A stretch of 51,005 bases of DNA from Coriobacteriia bacterium (GTDB lineage: Bacteria; Actinomycetota; Coriobacteriia; Coriobacteriales; UBA8131). The position numbers and the translations under genes are program-made. A model generated the notes under the pieces. That model saw nothing but the letters and a program-made list of their open reading frames with translations. It was not told where the DNA came from and made no database searches. The stretch spans positions 1-51,005 of the forward strand of contig WQXH01000011.1 in NCBI GenBank assembly GCA_009784945.1, written 5' to 3'. How positions within the stretch are numbered: the stretch's first letter is position 1; each line of letters opens with the position of its first letter. Positions 27,412 through 35,604 of this stretch are shown here, one piece after another.

Positions 27412-28002
27412 TTAAGCTCTAGCCAGACTTAAACCCAAAACGGCGCGGATGGGCTGAATGCAGATAAGAGCGGCAGCGGCCTTTATGATATCTACCACCA
27501 AAAAGGGGGCAACGCAGGCTGCCACAGCAGCTCCAAAGCTTGCACCGGTAGAGACCATAAACCATAAACTACCCAGCAGATAATAGACGAGAGAGAAAAC
27601 CACGAGCGATGCAATATCTACCGTTGGCAAAAGCCAGTGAGGGCGCAATGGTTTCTGGGGTGCGTCATCATCATCTTTGAGCACCCTGCTCCTCATGAAA
27701 GCGATGATGATGGCAGCAACAAGAAAGCCTACGAGAAAGCCTCCTGTAGGGCCAACCAGCATGGCTATGCCACCACGCATGCCCGAAAACACCGGCAGTC
27801 CTATAGTGCCCAGCGCCAAATACCCACCTACAGCTGCCACCGAATAGGCAGGGGGCAACAGGCATATGACAATGCCCAGCATCATAGTCTGCAAGGTAAA
27901 GGGAATCGGACCAAAGGGCAGGGTAATAAGCGCTCCCGCAGCAATGAGCGCAATACTCAAACCAGTAAGCACCAAAGACTGTGTACGCGACCTTTGTAGC
28001 AT
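27412..28002 (-). CDS. bioY: BioY biotin transporter, S component
   Basis: The substrate-binding membrane subunit of the biotin ECF transporter, with about six helices. LPFGPIPFTLQTMMLGI and GMRGGIAMLVGPTGGFLVGF are family signatures. At 196 residues it is full length. The generic EcfA/EcfT units are not nearby. AAGGAG lies six bases before the ATG. Biotin uptake fits the biotin-dependent carboxylase genes at 12-15 kb. The C-terminal half has a hydrophilic loop (LKDDDDAPQKPLRPH). Confidence 0.92.
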   Translation of the reverse strand: MLQRSRTQSLVLTGLSIALIAAGALITLPFGPIPFTLQTMMLGIVICLLPPAYSVAAVGGYLALGTIGLPVFSGMRGGIAMLVGPTGGFLVGFLVAAIIIAFMRSRVLKDDDDAPQKPLRPHWLLPTVDIASLVVFSLVYYLLGSLWFMVSTGASFGAAVAACVAPFLVVDIIKAAAALICIQPIRAVLGLSLARA

Positions 28003-28027
28003 TAAACACTCCTTTCAGGGTGCTAAT

Positions 28028-28077
28028 ATTATAGCGCACAGGGCAACCACTCTCCTGTACACTGGCGTAAACACTGG
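28028..28077 (-). promoter_or_regulatory. bioY promoter region with a direct repeat
   Basis: TATAAT at 28028-28033 (minus strand) predicts transcription from about 28021, just ahead of the AAGGAG site. Upstream, ACACTGG is repeated at 28059-28065 and 28071-28077 (plus-strand reading), a 12-base period that could be a regulator site. It does not match the classic BirA operator well enough to name it. Confidence 0.4.
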
Positions 28078-28142
28078 AGTAAGGCACACAGAAACAAGCA
28101 GGTGGGCAACCTGGCTTGGCCTTAAGCATTGAGGAGTCCACC

Positions 28143-28694
28143 ATGTATTACGCAACACAGTATCACTCGCCCATAGGTCTACTCACGCTTGCCTGCAAAG
28201 ATGAGAAGCTCGCTGGCCTTTGGGTGGAAGGACAAAAGCACCATGGGGCAGGCATGACAAACGAGCTGGTATTCAAAGATGACCCTTTGGTGTTTGGTGC
28301 AACCAAACTGTGGCTTGACAGATATTTTGGTGGACTTGCACCAGAGCCCGAAGAGCTTGCCTTGACTTTTCAGGGCAGCGACTTTAGGCGAGGCGTCTGG
28401 AGCATACTTTGCAAAATACCCTATGGCAGCGTGATTACCTATGGTGAGATTGCCAAACGAATGGCAGCGTCACTGGGCAAAGCTCACATGGCAAGTCAGG
28501 CCGTGGGTGCTGCAGTTGGCCGCAATCCTATTTCAATTATCGTCCCCTGCCACAGAGTCGTTGGAGCAAGCGGTAACCTCACTGGCTACGCAGGTGGTTT
28601 GGCCAGGAAGCTGAGCCTTCTCAAACTCGAAGGGGTTGATACCTCCCATTATTCTCATCAAATAGACAGCAACATGGAGGCCTGCGGTTTCTGA
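28143..28694 (+). CDS. ogt: Methylated-DNA-protein cysteine methyltransferase
   Basis: Repairs O6-methylguanine by transferring the alkyl group to its own cysteine. The active site is PCHRV with C136. FRRGVWSILCKIPYGSVITYGEIA, the helix-turn-helix and AVGAAVGRNPISIIVPCHRV are in the family's order. At 183 residues it is the Ogt/MGMT form without an AdaA domain. GAGGAG precedes the ATG at 28143; an upstream TTG in frame is rejected. It is convergent with the carbonic anhydrase gene. Confidence 0.94.
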   Translation: MYYATQYHSPIGLLTLACKDEKLAGLWVEGQKHHGAGMTNELVFKDDPLVFGATKLWLDRYFGGLAPEPEELALTFQGSDFRRGVWSILCKIPYGSVITYGEIAKRMAASLGKAHMASQAVGAAVGRNPISIIVPCHRVVGASGNLTGYAGGLARKLSLLKLEGVDTSHYSHQIDSNMEACGF

Positions 28695-28745
28695 AACAGG
28701 ATATAACCCAGTCAATGATTTAAAGCAGCAACCTCAACCAAAGGG

Positions 28746-29303
28746 CTACGCTACTACGGTCAGCTCGCCGGTTTGCGTATCAATAACAAAGCCGTGCACA
28801 TTAACATACCCAGGCATCAGTGGGTGGTTTGCTAAAAGTGCAACGTCCTTTTGCACTGAGCCCTCAAGCTCTCCAAAGCCCTCAAGCCACTCATGTAAGC
28901 TTACACCTTCTGCTTCAACCGCTCTAAGGGACTCATCAGAAATACCCGCATTCTTAAAGAGGGCGCTCATGCCAGTGCAGTTCATATGCTGGGCTCCACA
29001 TTCGGTGTGGGCAACGACCATGATGTCTCTTACACCCAGCTCATAGACCGCAACGAGCAAGGAGCGCACCACCGCACCATAGGCATCGCCTACCGTGGCG
29101 CCGGCAACGGTAATAATATTTGCATCGCCATTTTTGAGACCCAGGGCAGCGGTAAACATCGTGGTAAGCCTCGTGTCCATACAAGTAACAATTGCCAACT
29201 GCTTTCTGGGCTTGACTTCGGCTCTAAAGGAGCTTCCTTTGTCCTCAGCAACAAAGCTTGCGTTGTGTTCAAGGATATCCGCTATTACTAAATCATTGTT
29301 CAT
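28746..29303 (-). CDS. Beta-class carbonic anhydrase
   Basis: A zinc enzyme interconverting CO2 and bicarbonate. Ligands C41 (TCMDTRL), H99 and C102 (AHTECG) and the catalytic Asp43-Arg45 pair are visible. At 185 residues it resembles the short Rv1284-like group. Bicarbonate made here could feed the biotin carboxylase. AAGGAA lies six bases before the ATG. It is downstream of ftsQ on the same strand, 67 bases away. Confidence 0.9.
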   Translation of the reverse strand: MNNDLVIADILEHNASFVAEDKGSSFRAEVKPRKQLAIVTCMDTRLTTMFTAALGLKNGDANIITVAGATVGDAYGAVVRSLLVAVYELGVRDIMVVAHTECGAQHMNCTGMSALFKNAGISDESLRAVEAEGVSLHEWLEGFGELEGSVQKDVALLANHPLMPGYVNVHGFVIDTQTGELTVVA

Positions 29304-29370
29304 GGTGTTTCCTTTTCTGTTTGGGCATGGCTGCCTCTTTAGTCTGCTCTATCGGTGGCAAAAAGCCTTG

Positions 29371-30471
29371 TTACTCCGTGTCTGGCTTCTGGTCGGTTGC
29401 ACGATGGGAGGTGCGGTCTGGCATGCGCACATTGATATATGTTATGGTTCCTGCGTACTCCTCCAGCAAAGAGGCAATGGCCAGCTCCTTTGCCTCAATG
29501 TTTTCTGCTGCGCCAAAGGCTACGCGCACATTATTATAGAGTGTCAGGCTGGTCTTGATTGCATCAGGTGCAGATATGGCAGCCACCATCCCCCTCATTT
29601 CTGGCGAGAACTCGCGCAGAAGCGTAAGGGCATTGGCTATACCTTCGTCTGTCTCCGTCAAACCTGACACTGGTCTTACCGCAGCCGAAACATCTTTGAT
29701 TTTAGGTAGCTTGACCAATTCCTCAGGACTGATGCGCGCACTTCCTACCACGTCCTTATCTACCTCAGCAATCCAAGCGCCGTCTTTAGAAATAACCCAC
29801 TGCTGAACAGCGTCGTAGGCTGTCTCAGGCACAATGCTCACCACTGCAGCTATTGGTTGTTCGGTAATGCGCAGCATCACTGTGTCAGGAAAACCTCTTT
29901 CCACGCTGACGTCACTAATCCACGGTTCGGTCAACAATCGTTGCCTGATTGCCTCGGTATCTGTTCTAAAAAAGGTGGAATCCTCAGGAACAGCTGCAAG
30001 ACTGATCACATGGCCGCTCAGCAGTTTTGAATTGCCCACAACCGTTACCTGGGTAATGGGCAAGAAGCCCGAAAAGTATAGCGCTATGGCACCACCACAG
30101 GCAGCAATGGTAACCACCAAGGTGATAAGCAGCCTTACCCTCGCTTTGCTCATCAGCCCCTTGCTGCCAGAGGATCGTGCACCACGCGAGCCTCCACGCG
30201 AGCTTCTAGAGCTGCGGCGGTCGCCGGAGCGTTCGTAGGCTTCGTCACCGTTGTCATGAGCGAATCGCGAGCCCGACGGTGCGCCCAATACATAGGGTGT
30301 TCGAGGGCGCACTTGACGAGCGGCTCTCGCATGAGAGCGCTCGGGTTGATACTTACGCCTGTTAGAGGCCGATGTACGAGGGTTTCGTTTACTCGAAGCC
30401 GATGAACTGGGTCTTCGTCTATTCGAAGCCGACGAATCGGATCTCCGTCTGGAGTTTTGTGCCATACTCAT
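29371..30471 (-). CDS. ftsQ: Cell division protein FtsQ (DivIB)
   Basis: A bitopic divisome protein linking the cytoplasmic ring to wall synthesis. The cytoplasmic tail (1-111) is unusually long and Arg/Ser-rich. It begins with three tandem 10-residue repeats of the pattern RRRSDSSASN (8-37). One membrane helix (112-134) and a POTRA domain starting FLPITQVTVVGNSKL follow, then the FtsQ beta domain. Its start overlaps the end of murB by 53 bases (ATG at 30471, or 30465). That is long for a translational overlap, so a later start cannot be fully excluded. Confidence 0.88.
   Translation of the reverse strand: MSMAQNSRRRSDSSASNRRRPSSSASSKRNPRTSASNRRKYQPERSHARAARQVRPRTPYVLGAPSGSRFAHDNGDEAYERSGDRRSSRSSRGGSRGARSSGSKGLMSKARVRLLITLVVTIAACGGAIALYFSGFLPITQVTVVGNSKLLSGHVISLAAVPEDSTFFRTDTEAIRQRLLTEPWISDVSVERGFPDTVMLRITEQPIAAVVSIVPETAYDAVQQWVISKDGAWIAEVDKDVVGSARISPEELVKLPKIKDVSAAVRPVSGLTETDEGIANALTLLREFSPEMRGMVAAISAPDAIKTSLTLYNNVRVAFGAAENIEAKELAIASLLEEYAGTITYINVRMPDRTSHRATDQKPDTE
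30361..30450 (-). repeat. Three tandem 30-bp repeats inside ftsQ
   Basis: Diverged in-frame 30-bp units encode the three basic/Ser-rich decapeptides at the FtsQ N-terminus. The reading-frame-preserving period suggests copy number could vary between strains. Confidence 0.65.
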
Positions 30472-31366
30472 CTTTCACACGACGACTTACTTCTCTGATT
30501 ATAGCAAGCACATCAGCAGCAGTTGCTGATCCGTTATTAACAATAAAGTTTGCATGCTTTAAAGACACTTCTGCCCCACCAACGCGGTAGCCCTTGAGCC
30601 CCAGGTGCTCAATCATTCTTCCCACAGAAGTATCGGGCGGATTGCGAAAAACCGACCCAGCCGAGGGCTTGGTTAGCGGCTGTGTTGCTTTGCGGCGACC
30701 CAAAGCAGCTTCCATTTTAGCCTGAATCTGAGAAATGTTTCCTGGCTTGGTGAGCAGTTCTGCTTCTACGATAATATCCCCTGGCGAGATACCGCTGCTT
30801 CTATAGCTCCAAGGAAGATCGCTTCCCAAAACGCGCATCAAACCCACTTGAGGTCGATAGACCGTGAGCTTGGAGACAATCGAGCCAATGCCCTCAGTTG
30901 CTGTTCCTGCATTCATTGCCAGGGCACCGCCTAAAGAGCCAGGTATGCCCACTGCAAACTCAAAGCCACTAAAGCCATGCTTAAAAGCAGTCTGCACCAG
31001 ATTGGCCAGGATTACTCCTGCCCCTACCACCATGCTCTGCGAGCACAAAGCACCCTCGCCTGGTTGCTCATCGGCCAGTGTGGGTATGATAATCTCTCTA
31101 AACTGACCGGCAAGAGTTAAGACCATGCCACGCCATCCCTCGTCGCTTACCAAGAGATTGCTGCCTTTTCCTATGACAACCCAAGGCATCTGCTCGGCAG
31201 TTATTACCTTGAGGCAGGTGTGCAAATCGCGCACGCTGGCACACTCAACATAGAGCGACACCGGGCCACCAATATGAAAACTGGTGTGGCGATTCATTGG
31301 TTCGTCTAAATAGACGTTGCCGTCAAGGCTGCCTCTCAGCTCGCTATATGCATCAAGAATGGGCAT
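30419..31366 (-). CDS. murB: UDP-N-acetylenolpyruvoylglucosamine reductase
   Basis: An FAD enzyme making UDP-MurNAc from the MurA product with NADPH. NRHTSFHIGGPVSLYVE and VIGKGSNLLVSDEGWRG bind FAD. PSAGSVFRNPP holds the catalytic Ser. The final Glu is in LQTEIRFVGFE. The length of 315 and the missing extra loop suggest the type II (Gram-positive) form. It overlaps murC by 14 bases and ftsQ by 53. Confidence 0.95.
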   Translation of the reverse strand: MPILDAYSELRGSLDGNVYLDEPMNRHTSFHIGGPVSLYVECASVRDLHTCLKVITAEQMPWVVIGKGSNLLVSDEGWRGMVLTLAGQFREIIIPTLADEQPGEGALCSQSMVVGAGVILANLVQTAFKHGFSGFEFAVGIPGSLGGALAMNAGTATEGIGSIVSKLTVYRPQVGLMRVLGSDLPWSYRSSGISPGDIIVEAELLTKPGNISQIQAKMEAALGRRKATQPLTKPSAGSVFRNPPDTSVGRMIEHLGLKGYRVGGAEVSLKHANFIVNNGSATAADVLAIIREVSRRVKDEYGTKLQTEIRFVGFE

Positions 31367-32759
31367 GTGTTTCTTCTCTACGCTTGAGTTCTTCCAGTAT
31401 CTCTGGAGCCAGGTAGGTCACATCGCCAGCACCCATGGTAATAATGACGCTGCCTCGCTCAGCCACATCTGCCATGGTCTTGGCTAGAGACATGCGCTCA
31501 TCGATAAGACGCAGATGCGCCCTGGGATTATGCTGCTTGATAGCCTTGAGCAGTCGGTTTGAATCTATACCAGGTATGGGAATCTCCCCTGCGGTAAAGA
31601 CAGGCATCAGGGTAATGGTAGTGGCGTCATCAAACGAAGTGGCAAACTCGGTGAGAAAGGCCTGAGTTCGCGAGAATCGATGCGGCTGAAACAGGAGGTG
31701 GACTGCCGAATAACCCTGGCCTTTTGCCGCAGCCAGCGTGGCTTCAACCTCAGTGGGATGGTGGGCATAGTCGTCTATCACCTTGACTCCGTTAGCCTCG
31801 CCAATGAGGTCATAACGGCGATGCGCGCCTTCATAGGTGCTCACTGCAGCGGCTGCCTGTGCGCAATCAAAACCCAGCCAGTCCAGCGTGGCCATTACCG
31901 CAGTGGCATTGAGAAGGTTGTGTAACCCGGGCGACTTGCTCAAACTGATAAGCGAGCTTTTTCCTTGGGCAAAGTGCACTTGGCCTGTCAAAGGGTGCAG
32001 TCGTACATCTGCTGCCTCGGCAGTGCCGTAGCTGATGAAGGGCTTGCCGCTTTTTTGCACCAACTCCACCAGGCCAGGACTGTCTGCGCATACAACGGCA
32101 ATGCCTCGCGAATCCAGTTTTTCCAAAAACAGCAAAAAACATTGCTTGATTTCATCCAGGCTCTTGAAGTGATCCATGTGATCAGCCTCGAGATTGGTGA
32201 TGATGGCAACATGGGGGTCCAGGTGCACAAAAGAGGAATCTGATTCATCAGCCTCTGCCACCATAAAACCGCCCTCAGTGTAATGGGCGCTGGACTCATA
32301 GGCGTTCAGAACGCCGCCAATGAGAAAGGCTGGATTTGCCCCCAGCTCCACCAGAGCAGTAGCGAGCATGGCCGAGGTTGTGGTTTTACCATGGGTGCCT
32401 GCCACCGCCAAGGTCTGATGATTGCGCCCGAGCCAGGCAAGCATCTGGGCACGATGCCACACGGGAATGCCCCTCTCATGTGCAGCGATGATCTCGGGGT
32501 TGGTTGAAGGTATGGCAGTTGAGGCCACCACAACTTCTATCGAAGAATCGGCTACATTAGCTTCTTTATGCTCAAAAACCAGCTCGATTCCTTCGCGCAG
32601 CAAGGCCTGGACGTAGGTGCTCTCGCGCAGGTCAGACCCAGACACCTCAAGACCGCTCTTATGCGCTACGTAGGCAAGCCCAGCCATGCCAGAACCAGCC
32701 ACGCCTACAAAGTGAACACGTCTATAATCGTTTTGAGGGGAATGCTTGCTCAATGCCAT
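31353..32759 (-). CDS. murC: UDP-N-acetylmuramate-L-alanine ligase
   Basis: Adds L-Ala to UDP-MurNAc. VHFVGVAGSGMAGLA is the N-terminal nucleotide-sugar motif, GTHGKTTTSAML (near 119-130) is the ATP loop, and DDYAHHPTEVEATL is the MurC signature. At 468 residues it is complete. The first ATG directly abuts AAGG; a TTG two codons on (32753) has better spacing to AAGGA and may be the true start. It is first gene of the murC-murB-ftsQ set and divergent from murJ. Confidence 0.95.
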   Translation of the reverse strand: MALSKHSPQNDYRRVHFVGVAGSGMAGLAYVAHKSGLEVSGSDLRESTYVQALLREGIELVFEHKEANVADSSIEVVVASTAIPSTNPEIIAAHERGIPVWHRAQMLAWLGRNHQTLAVAGTHGKTTTSAMLATALVELGANPAFLIGGVLNAYESSAHYTEGGFMVAEADESDSSFVHLDPHVAIITNLEADHMDHFKSLDEIKQCFLLFLEKLDSRGIAVVCADSPGLVELVQKSGKPFISYGTAEAADVRLHPLTGQVHFAQGKSSLISLSKSPGLHNLLNATAVMATLDWLGFDCAQAAAAVSTYEGAHRRYDLIGEANGVKVIDDYAHHPTEVEATLAAAKGQGYSAVHLLFQPHRFSRTQAFLTEFATSFDDATTITLMPVFTAGEIPIPGIDSNRLLKAIKQHNPRAHLRLIDERMSLAKTMADVAERGSVIITMGAGDVTYLAPEILEELKRREETHAHS

Positions 32760-32816
32760 CCTTGCTGGAATACGAATTTTTCACGCATGGAATCCTACCA
32801 CAAATCGCCCCTGTGT

Positions 32817-32829
32817 TATGCTACAGCTA
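32817..32829 (+). promoter_or_regulatory. murJ promoter, apparently leaderless
   Basis: TATGCT (32817-32822), six bases, then the ATG at 32829. No Shine-Dalgarno sequence is seen, and the -35 region is weak. Confidence 0.5.
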
Positions 32830-34412
32830 TGAAACGTAATCAACCAACAGTTGCCCGCTCTGCTGCATTGATGTCTGTGGCAACTCTTGCTTCACGCATT
32901 ACTGGCTTGGCTCGTGTCTTTGTTATGGCCGCAGCCGTAGGCACAACCTATGTCTCCTCGGCCTATGAAATTGCCAATACGGTTCCCAATATGATCTACG
33001 AACTGGCGATTGGCGGGCTCTTAAACGCTGCCTTTGTGCCTCTCTATCTTTTGCAGATGGAAAAGTACGGACGCGAAGGGGGCAACCGCTACGCCTCTAA
33101 CTTGCTCAACATCGTAGTGCTGGTTATGGGCACTTTAACGCTTTTCGCTACTTTCTTTGCGCCTCAGGTCATTGCCACTCAAACTTTTACCCAGCCTGTT
33201 GATGCTGAGGTCACCACAACCGCTATCTACTTCTTTCGTATCTTTGCCGTTCAGCTGCTGCTCTACGGCATTGGTGGCGTGGTGACGGCTCTGCTCAACG
33301 CAAACCGTGTCTTTGTGCTCCCCTCGGTGGCACCTGCCTTTAACAACCTTTTGGTAATAGGCTCGTTCATAGCCTATATGCTCTTGGTTCCTACTAACAG
33401 CCAGCTTGCCCTGCTGATACTTGCAGTTGGTACTACGGCAGGAGTGTTCATGCAAGTGGCAGTGCAGGTTCCTGCACTTATCAAGCAGGGTTTTAGATGG
33501 ACGCCGCGCATCGACTTTAGAGACCCAGGCTTTATTGACACACTCAAAACCGGTGTGCCTATGATTATCTACCTGGTGGGCATGACCGCAGCCTTTACCT
33601 TCCGAAATAACTTTAGTCTTTATGCAGACCCCACGAGCGGCAAAGCTATACTCAGCTATGCTTGGATCTGGTTTCAACTGCCGCATGGGGTCATTGCGGT
33701 CTCGCTCTCAAGGGCACTCTTTACCGAAATGTCCAAATCCGCTGCAGCCGAGGACATGGGAGCCTTTAGGCGCTTCATGCAGCTGGGCAATACGGGTACC
33801 TTGCTCTGCATAATACCTCTTGCCGGACTTATGAGCCTTCTCTCCGAACAAATCATGCAAATGTTTCAAATGCGCGCCTTTACCGCCGATGATGTAGCAG
33901 TGGTAGGGCTTGTGCTGAGTGTGTGGGTGGCGGCACTGCCTTTCTACTCCTTTCAGCTTCACCTGTTTAATGTCTATGCCTCGCTCAGACGCTTTATGAC
34001 CTTTTCGCTCATATGTACCGGTTTTTGTGCCTTACAATGCGCTCTTTATGCAGCGCTCTCTTCGCCTGACCTACTGGGGCTTTTGGGAATCTGTTTGGCT
34101 GACATAGCCTACTACGCCATTACGGTGGTCATTTTACTTGCCGTGCTGCGACGCTATGTGGGCGAAGTGGGTATAAGGGGCACACTTACCAGCGGCCTCA
34201 AGGCTCTGGCGGCCAGTTTGGTAGTATTAGTCTTGCTCTGGCTTGCCTTACCCCACCTCCCCCACTGGAGTGGCCCCCTAGGCGGCTTTGCCATGACGGT
34301 ACTCTACGGCAGTGTAGGCCTGGCAGCCATACTTGCCCTCTACAAGCTCTTTAGAATTCAAGAAATGGATTTGCTGGCCAAAGCAGCCAAGCGCATTGTC
34401 AAGCGCAGCTAG
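32829..34412 (+). CDS. murJ: Lipid II flippase MurJ (MviN)
   Basis: A MOP-superfamily flippase that moves lipid II across the membrane. It has about 14 hydrophobic segments in 527 residues. ARSAALMSVATLASRITGLARVFVMAAAVG and NTVPNMIYELAIGGLLNAAFVPLY are family motifs at the start, with the conserved Arg residues. The frame extends upstream to 32568, but that stretch is antisense to murC. The TAG stop is part of the terminal CTAG of the palindromic element that follows, so the element sits exactly at the gene's end. Confidence 0.92.
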   Translation: MKRNQPTVARSAALMSVATLASRITGLARVFVMAAAVGTTYVSSAYEIANTVPNMIYELAIGGLLNAAFVPLYLLQMEKYGREGGNRYASNLLNIVVLVMGTLTLFATFFAPQVIATQTFTQPVDAEVTTTAIYFFRIFAVQLLLYGIGGVVTALLNANRVFVLPSVAPAFNNLLVIGSFIAYMLLVPTNSQLALLILAVGTTAGVFMQVAVQVPALIKQGFRWTPRIDFRDPGFIDTLKTGVPMIIYLVGMTAAFTFRNNFSLYADPTSGKAILSYAWIWFQLPHGVIAVSLSRALFTEMSKSAAAEDMGAFRRFMQLGNTGTLLCIIPLAGLMSLLSEQIMQMFQMRAFTADDVAVVGLVLSVWVAALPFYSFQLHLFNVYASLRRFMTFSLICTGFCALQCALYAALSSPDLLGLLGICLADIAYYAITVVILLAVLRRYVGEVGIRGTLTSGLKALAASLVVLVLLWLALPHLPHWSGPLGGFAMTVLYGSVGLAAILALYKLFRIQEMDLLAKAAKRIVKRS

Positions 34413-34575
34413 TGCACTGTGTCAGCTAAAAAGCAGTTTTATGGGTGAGAGTTTTCTTCGTTAGGCAAGGCGGGATTATGTGGCACTACTTGCGGTAATG
34501 CCACATAATCCTAACGCTGCATAACGGGGAAAAGACCAACCAGAAAGCTGCTTTTTAGCTGACACAGTGTACTAG
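34409..34575 (+). repeat. Complete 167-bp palindromic (MITE-like) element
   Basis: Terminal inverted repeats of 28 bp (34409-34436 and 34548-34575) match at 27 of 28 positions and both end in CTAG. A central 13-bp hairpin (34473-34485 with 34499-34511) has a 13-base loop. A second copy lies at 1-132 in reverse orientation. It holds no gene. It could be a non-autonomous transposon or a transcribed structure acting as the murJ terminator; there is no T-run. Confidence 0.78.
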
Positions 34576-34581
34576 GCAAAC

Positions 34582-35250
34582 TTAGGGCGACACTATCTTC
34601 TTGACAACACGTACGGCATTACCCTGGGCATTGATGAATAAGTCGGTTTGCGAGCCAGTTTCAAAATCGTAGCCTTGAACCTCCGTAAACAACGAGGCCA
34701 GCTCACGTGCGTCAACTCCAAGACGAGAAGAAATGTGATCATAGTTTTGCATGAGCCGAGTTACCAGCATCATAACAAAGGCATGCAGCGAGCCAGGCAC
34801 GCCGTGCACGCGCACTCCCATGGGAAGCTGGCCCAAGCGGCTGTTCTTGATCACAAATACCATGGAGACGTAAGAGCCGCCCTCGCTCCTTAAAGAGCCC
34901 AAAGAGAGCGAGCGCAGCTCGGGATAATAGTAAAAGCCCGAGGTTGCATAGCTTGCCTGCTTGGCAGCACTGCTGTATTGCTTGGCGCAGTCGGGAGAAA
35001 AGAAGCTTACACGTTTGTCAGAAAAGCCTATCTCCCAACGCATGCCCTCTGCGGTGCTGGGATTTCTTTGATAGGTCGAACCCATGCTGATAAAGGCATA
35101 GAGGTCAAGACAGCCCAGAGGCAAGATTTCAAAGGCCTCCCCCGCATGCGGAGTGAGGCGCCCCGTTGCATCGGTGGCAAAACCATCCGCAGCATGCGTG
35201 CGCCCTTTATAGGCAGTAGCAACCTTACGTCTTTCAATCAGCGTTCCCAT
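34582..35250 (-). CDS. Unrecognised protein, 222 residues
   Basis: I do not recognise a family. It has no signal peptide or membrane helix; it is mixed alpha/beta in character, with several aromatic patches (SGFYYYPELRSL, FDYG-free). Two near-central stretches look structured: VSMVFVIKNSRLGQLPMGVRVHGVP and LHAFVMMLVTRLMQNYDHI. The ATG lies eight bases after a TATAAT, giving a leader of only about two bases. It sits between the palindromic element and the 102-bp repeat, in the accessory block. It is likely a real gene given the promoter and full open frame. Confidence 0.6.
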   Translation of the reverse strand: MGTLIERRKVATAYKGRTHAADGFATDATGRLTPHAGEAFEILPLGCLDLYAFISMGSTYQRNPSTAEGMRWEIGFSDKRVSFFSPDCAKQYSSAAKQASYATSGFYYYPELRSLSLGSLRSEGGSYVSMVFVIKNSRLGQLPMGVRVHGVPGSLHAFVMMLVTRLMQNYDHISSRLGVDARELASLFTEVQGYDFETGSQTDLFINAQGNAVRVVKKIVSP

Positions 35251-35264
35251 ATCAAAGCATTATA
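35250..35264 (-). promoter_or_regulatory. Promoter of the 222-residue protein, near-leaderless
   Basis: TATAAT at 35259-35264 (minus strand) with eight bases before the ATG at 35250; the predicted leader is about two bases. Confidence 0.5.
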
Positions 35265-35339
35265 GCGGATTAGCACGTACAGCTCGCAACTCGCAAGTGC
35301 CGTCTGCTGTTACAGCGCTGCTGCCGTTACTGTGCTCAC

Positions 35340-35441
35340 ACTCTGTCCGTCATTGCGGCCTCCGTGCCGCAATCCTACCAACATGAATTATTGATTCAGG
35401 GTCAAGCCCACAGTGACGATGTATAGACTGAACTGTAACCT
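35340..35441 (+). repeat. 102-bp repeat, copy 1
   Basis: Matches 41189-41290 at 96 of 102 positions in the same orientation. A first hairpin (TTGCGGC/GCCGCAA) is intact. The second, around GGGTCAAGCCC, is degraded relative to copy 2. The rest of the non-coding stretch 35251-35604 shows weak continuing similarity (GGTCAGACCCTCGC-like) and nothing else I can name. Confidence 0.8.
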
Positions 35442-35604
35442 GCTGCCAAGGTTGACTGGTCAGACCCTCGCTTGATACCGGCAGATTTGAGCCAGTAATA
35501 GTTGACGCGGCATAGTTGGCATAGTTGTTATAGAATGTCCAGAGCAAAATGGAGATGAGGTGGCGCTAGGTAGCCTCCTGCGTCTGAGTTGAAGGGATAT
35601 GAGT

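Noticed and set aside
30361-30450. CRISPR-like 30-bp periodicity
   Set aside because: The repeats are contiguous, diverged and in frame inside ftsQ; there are no spacers or cas genes.
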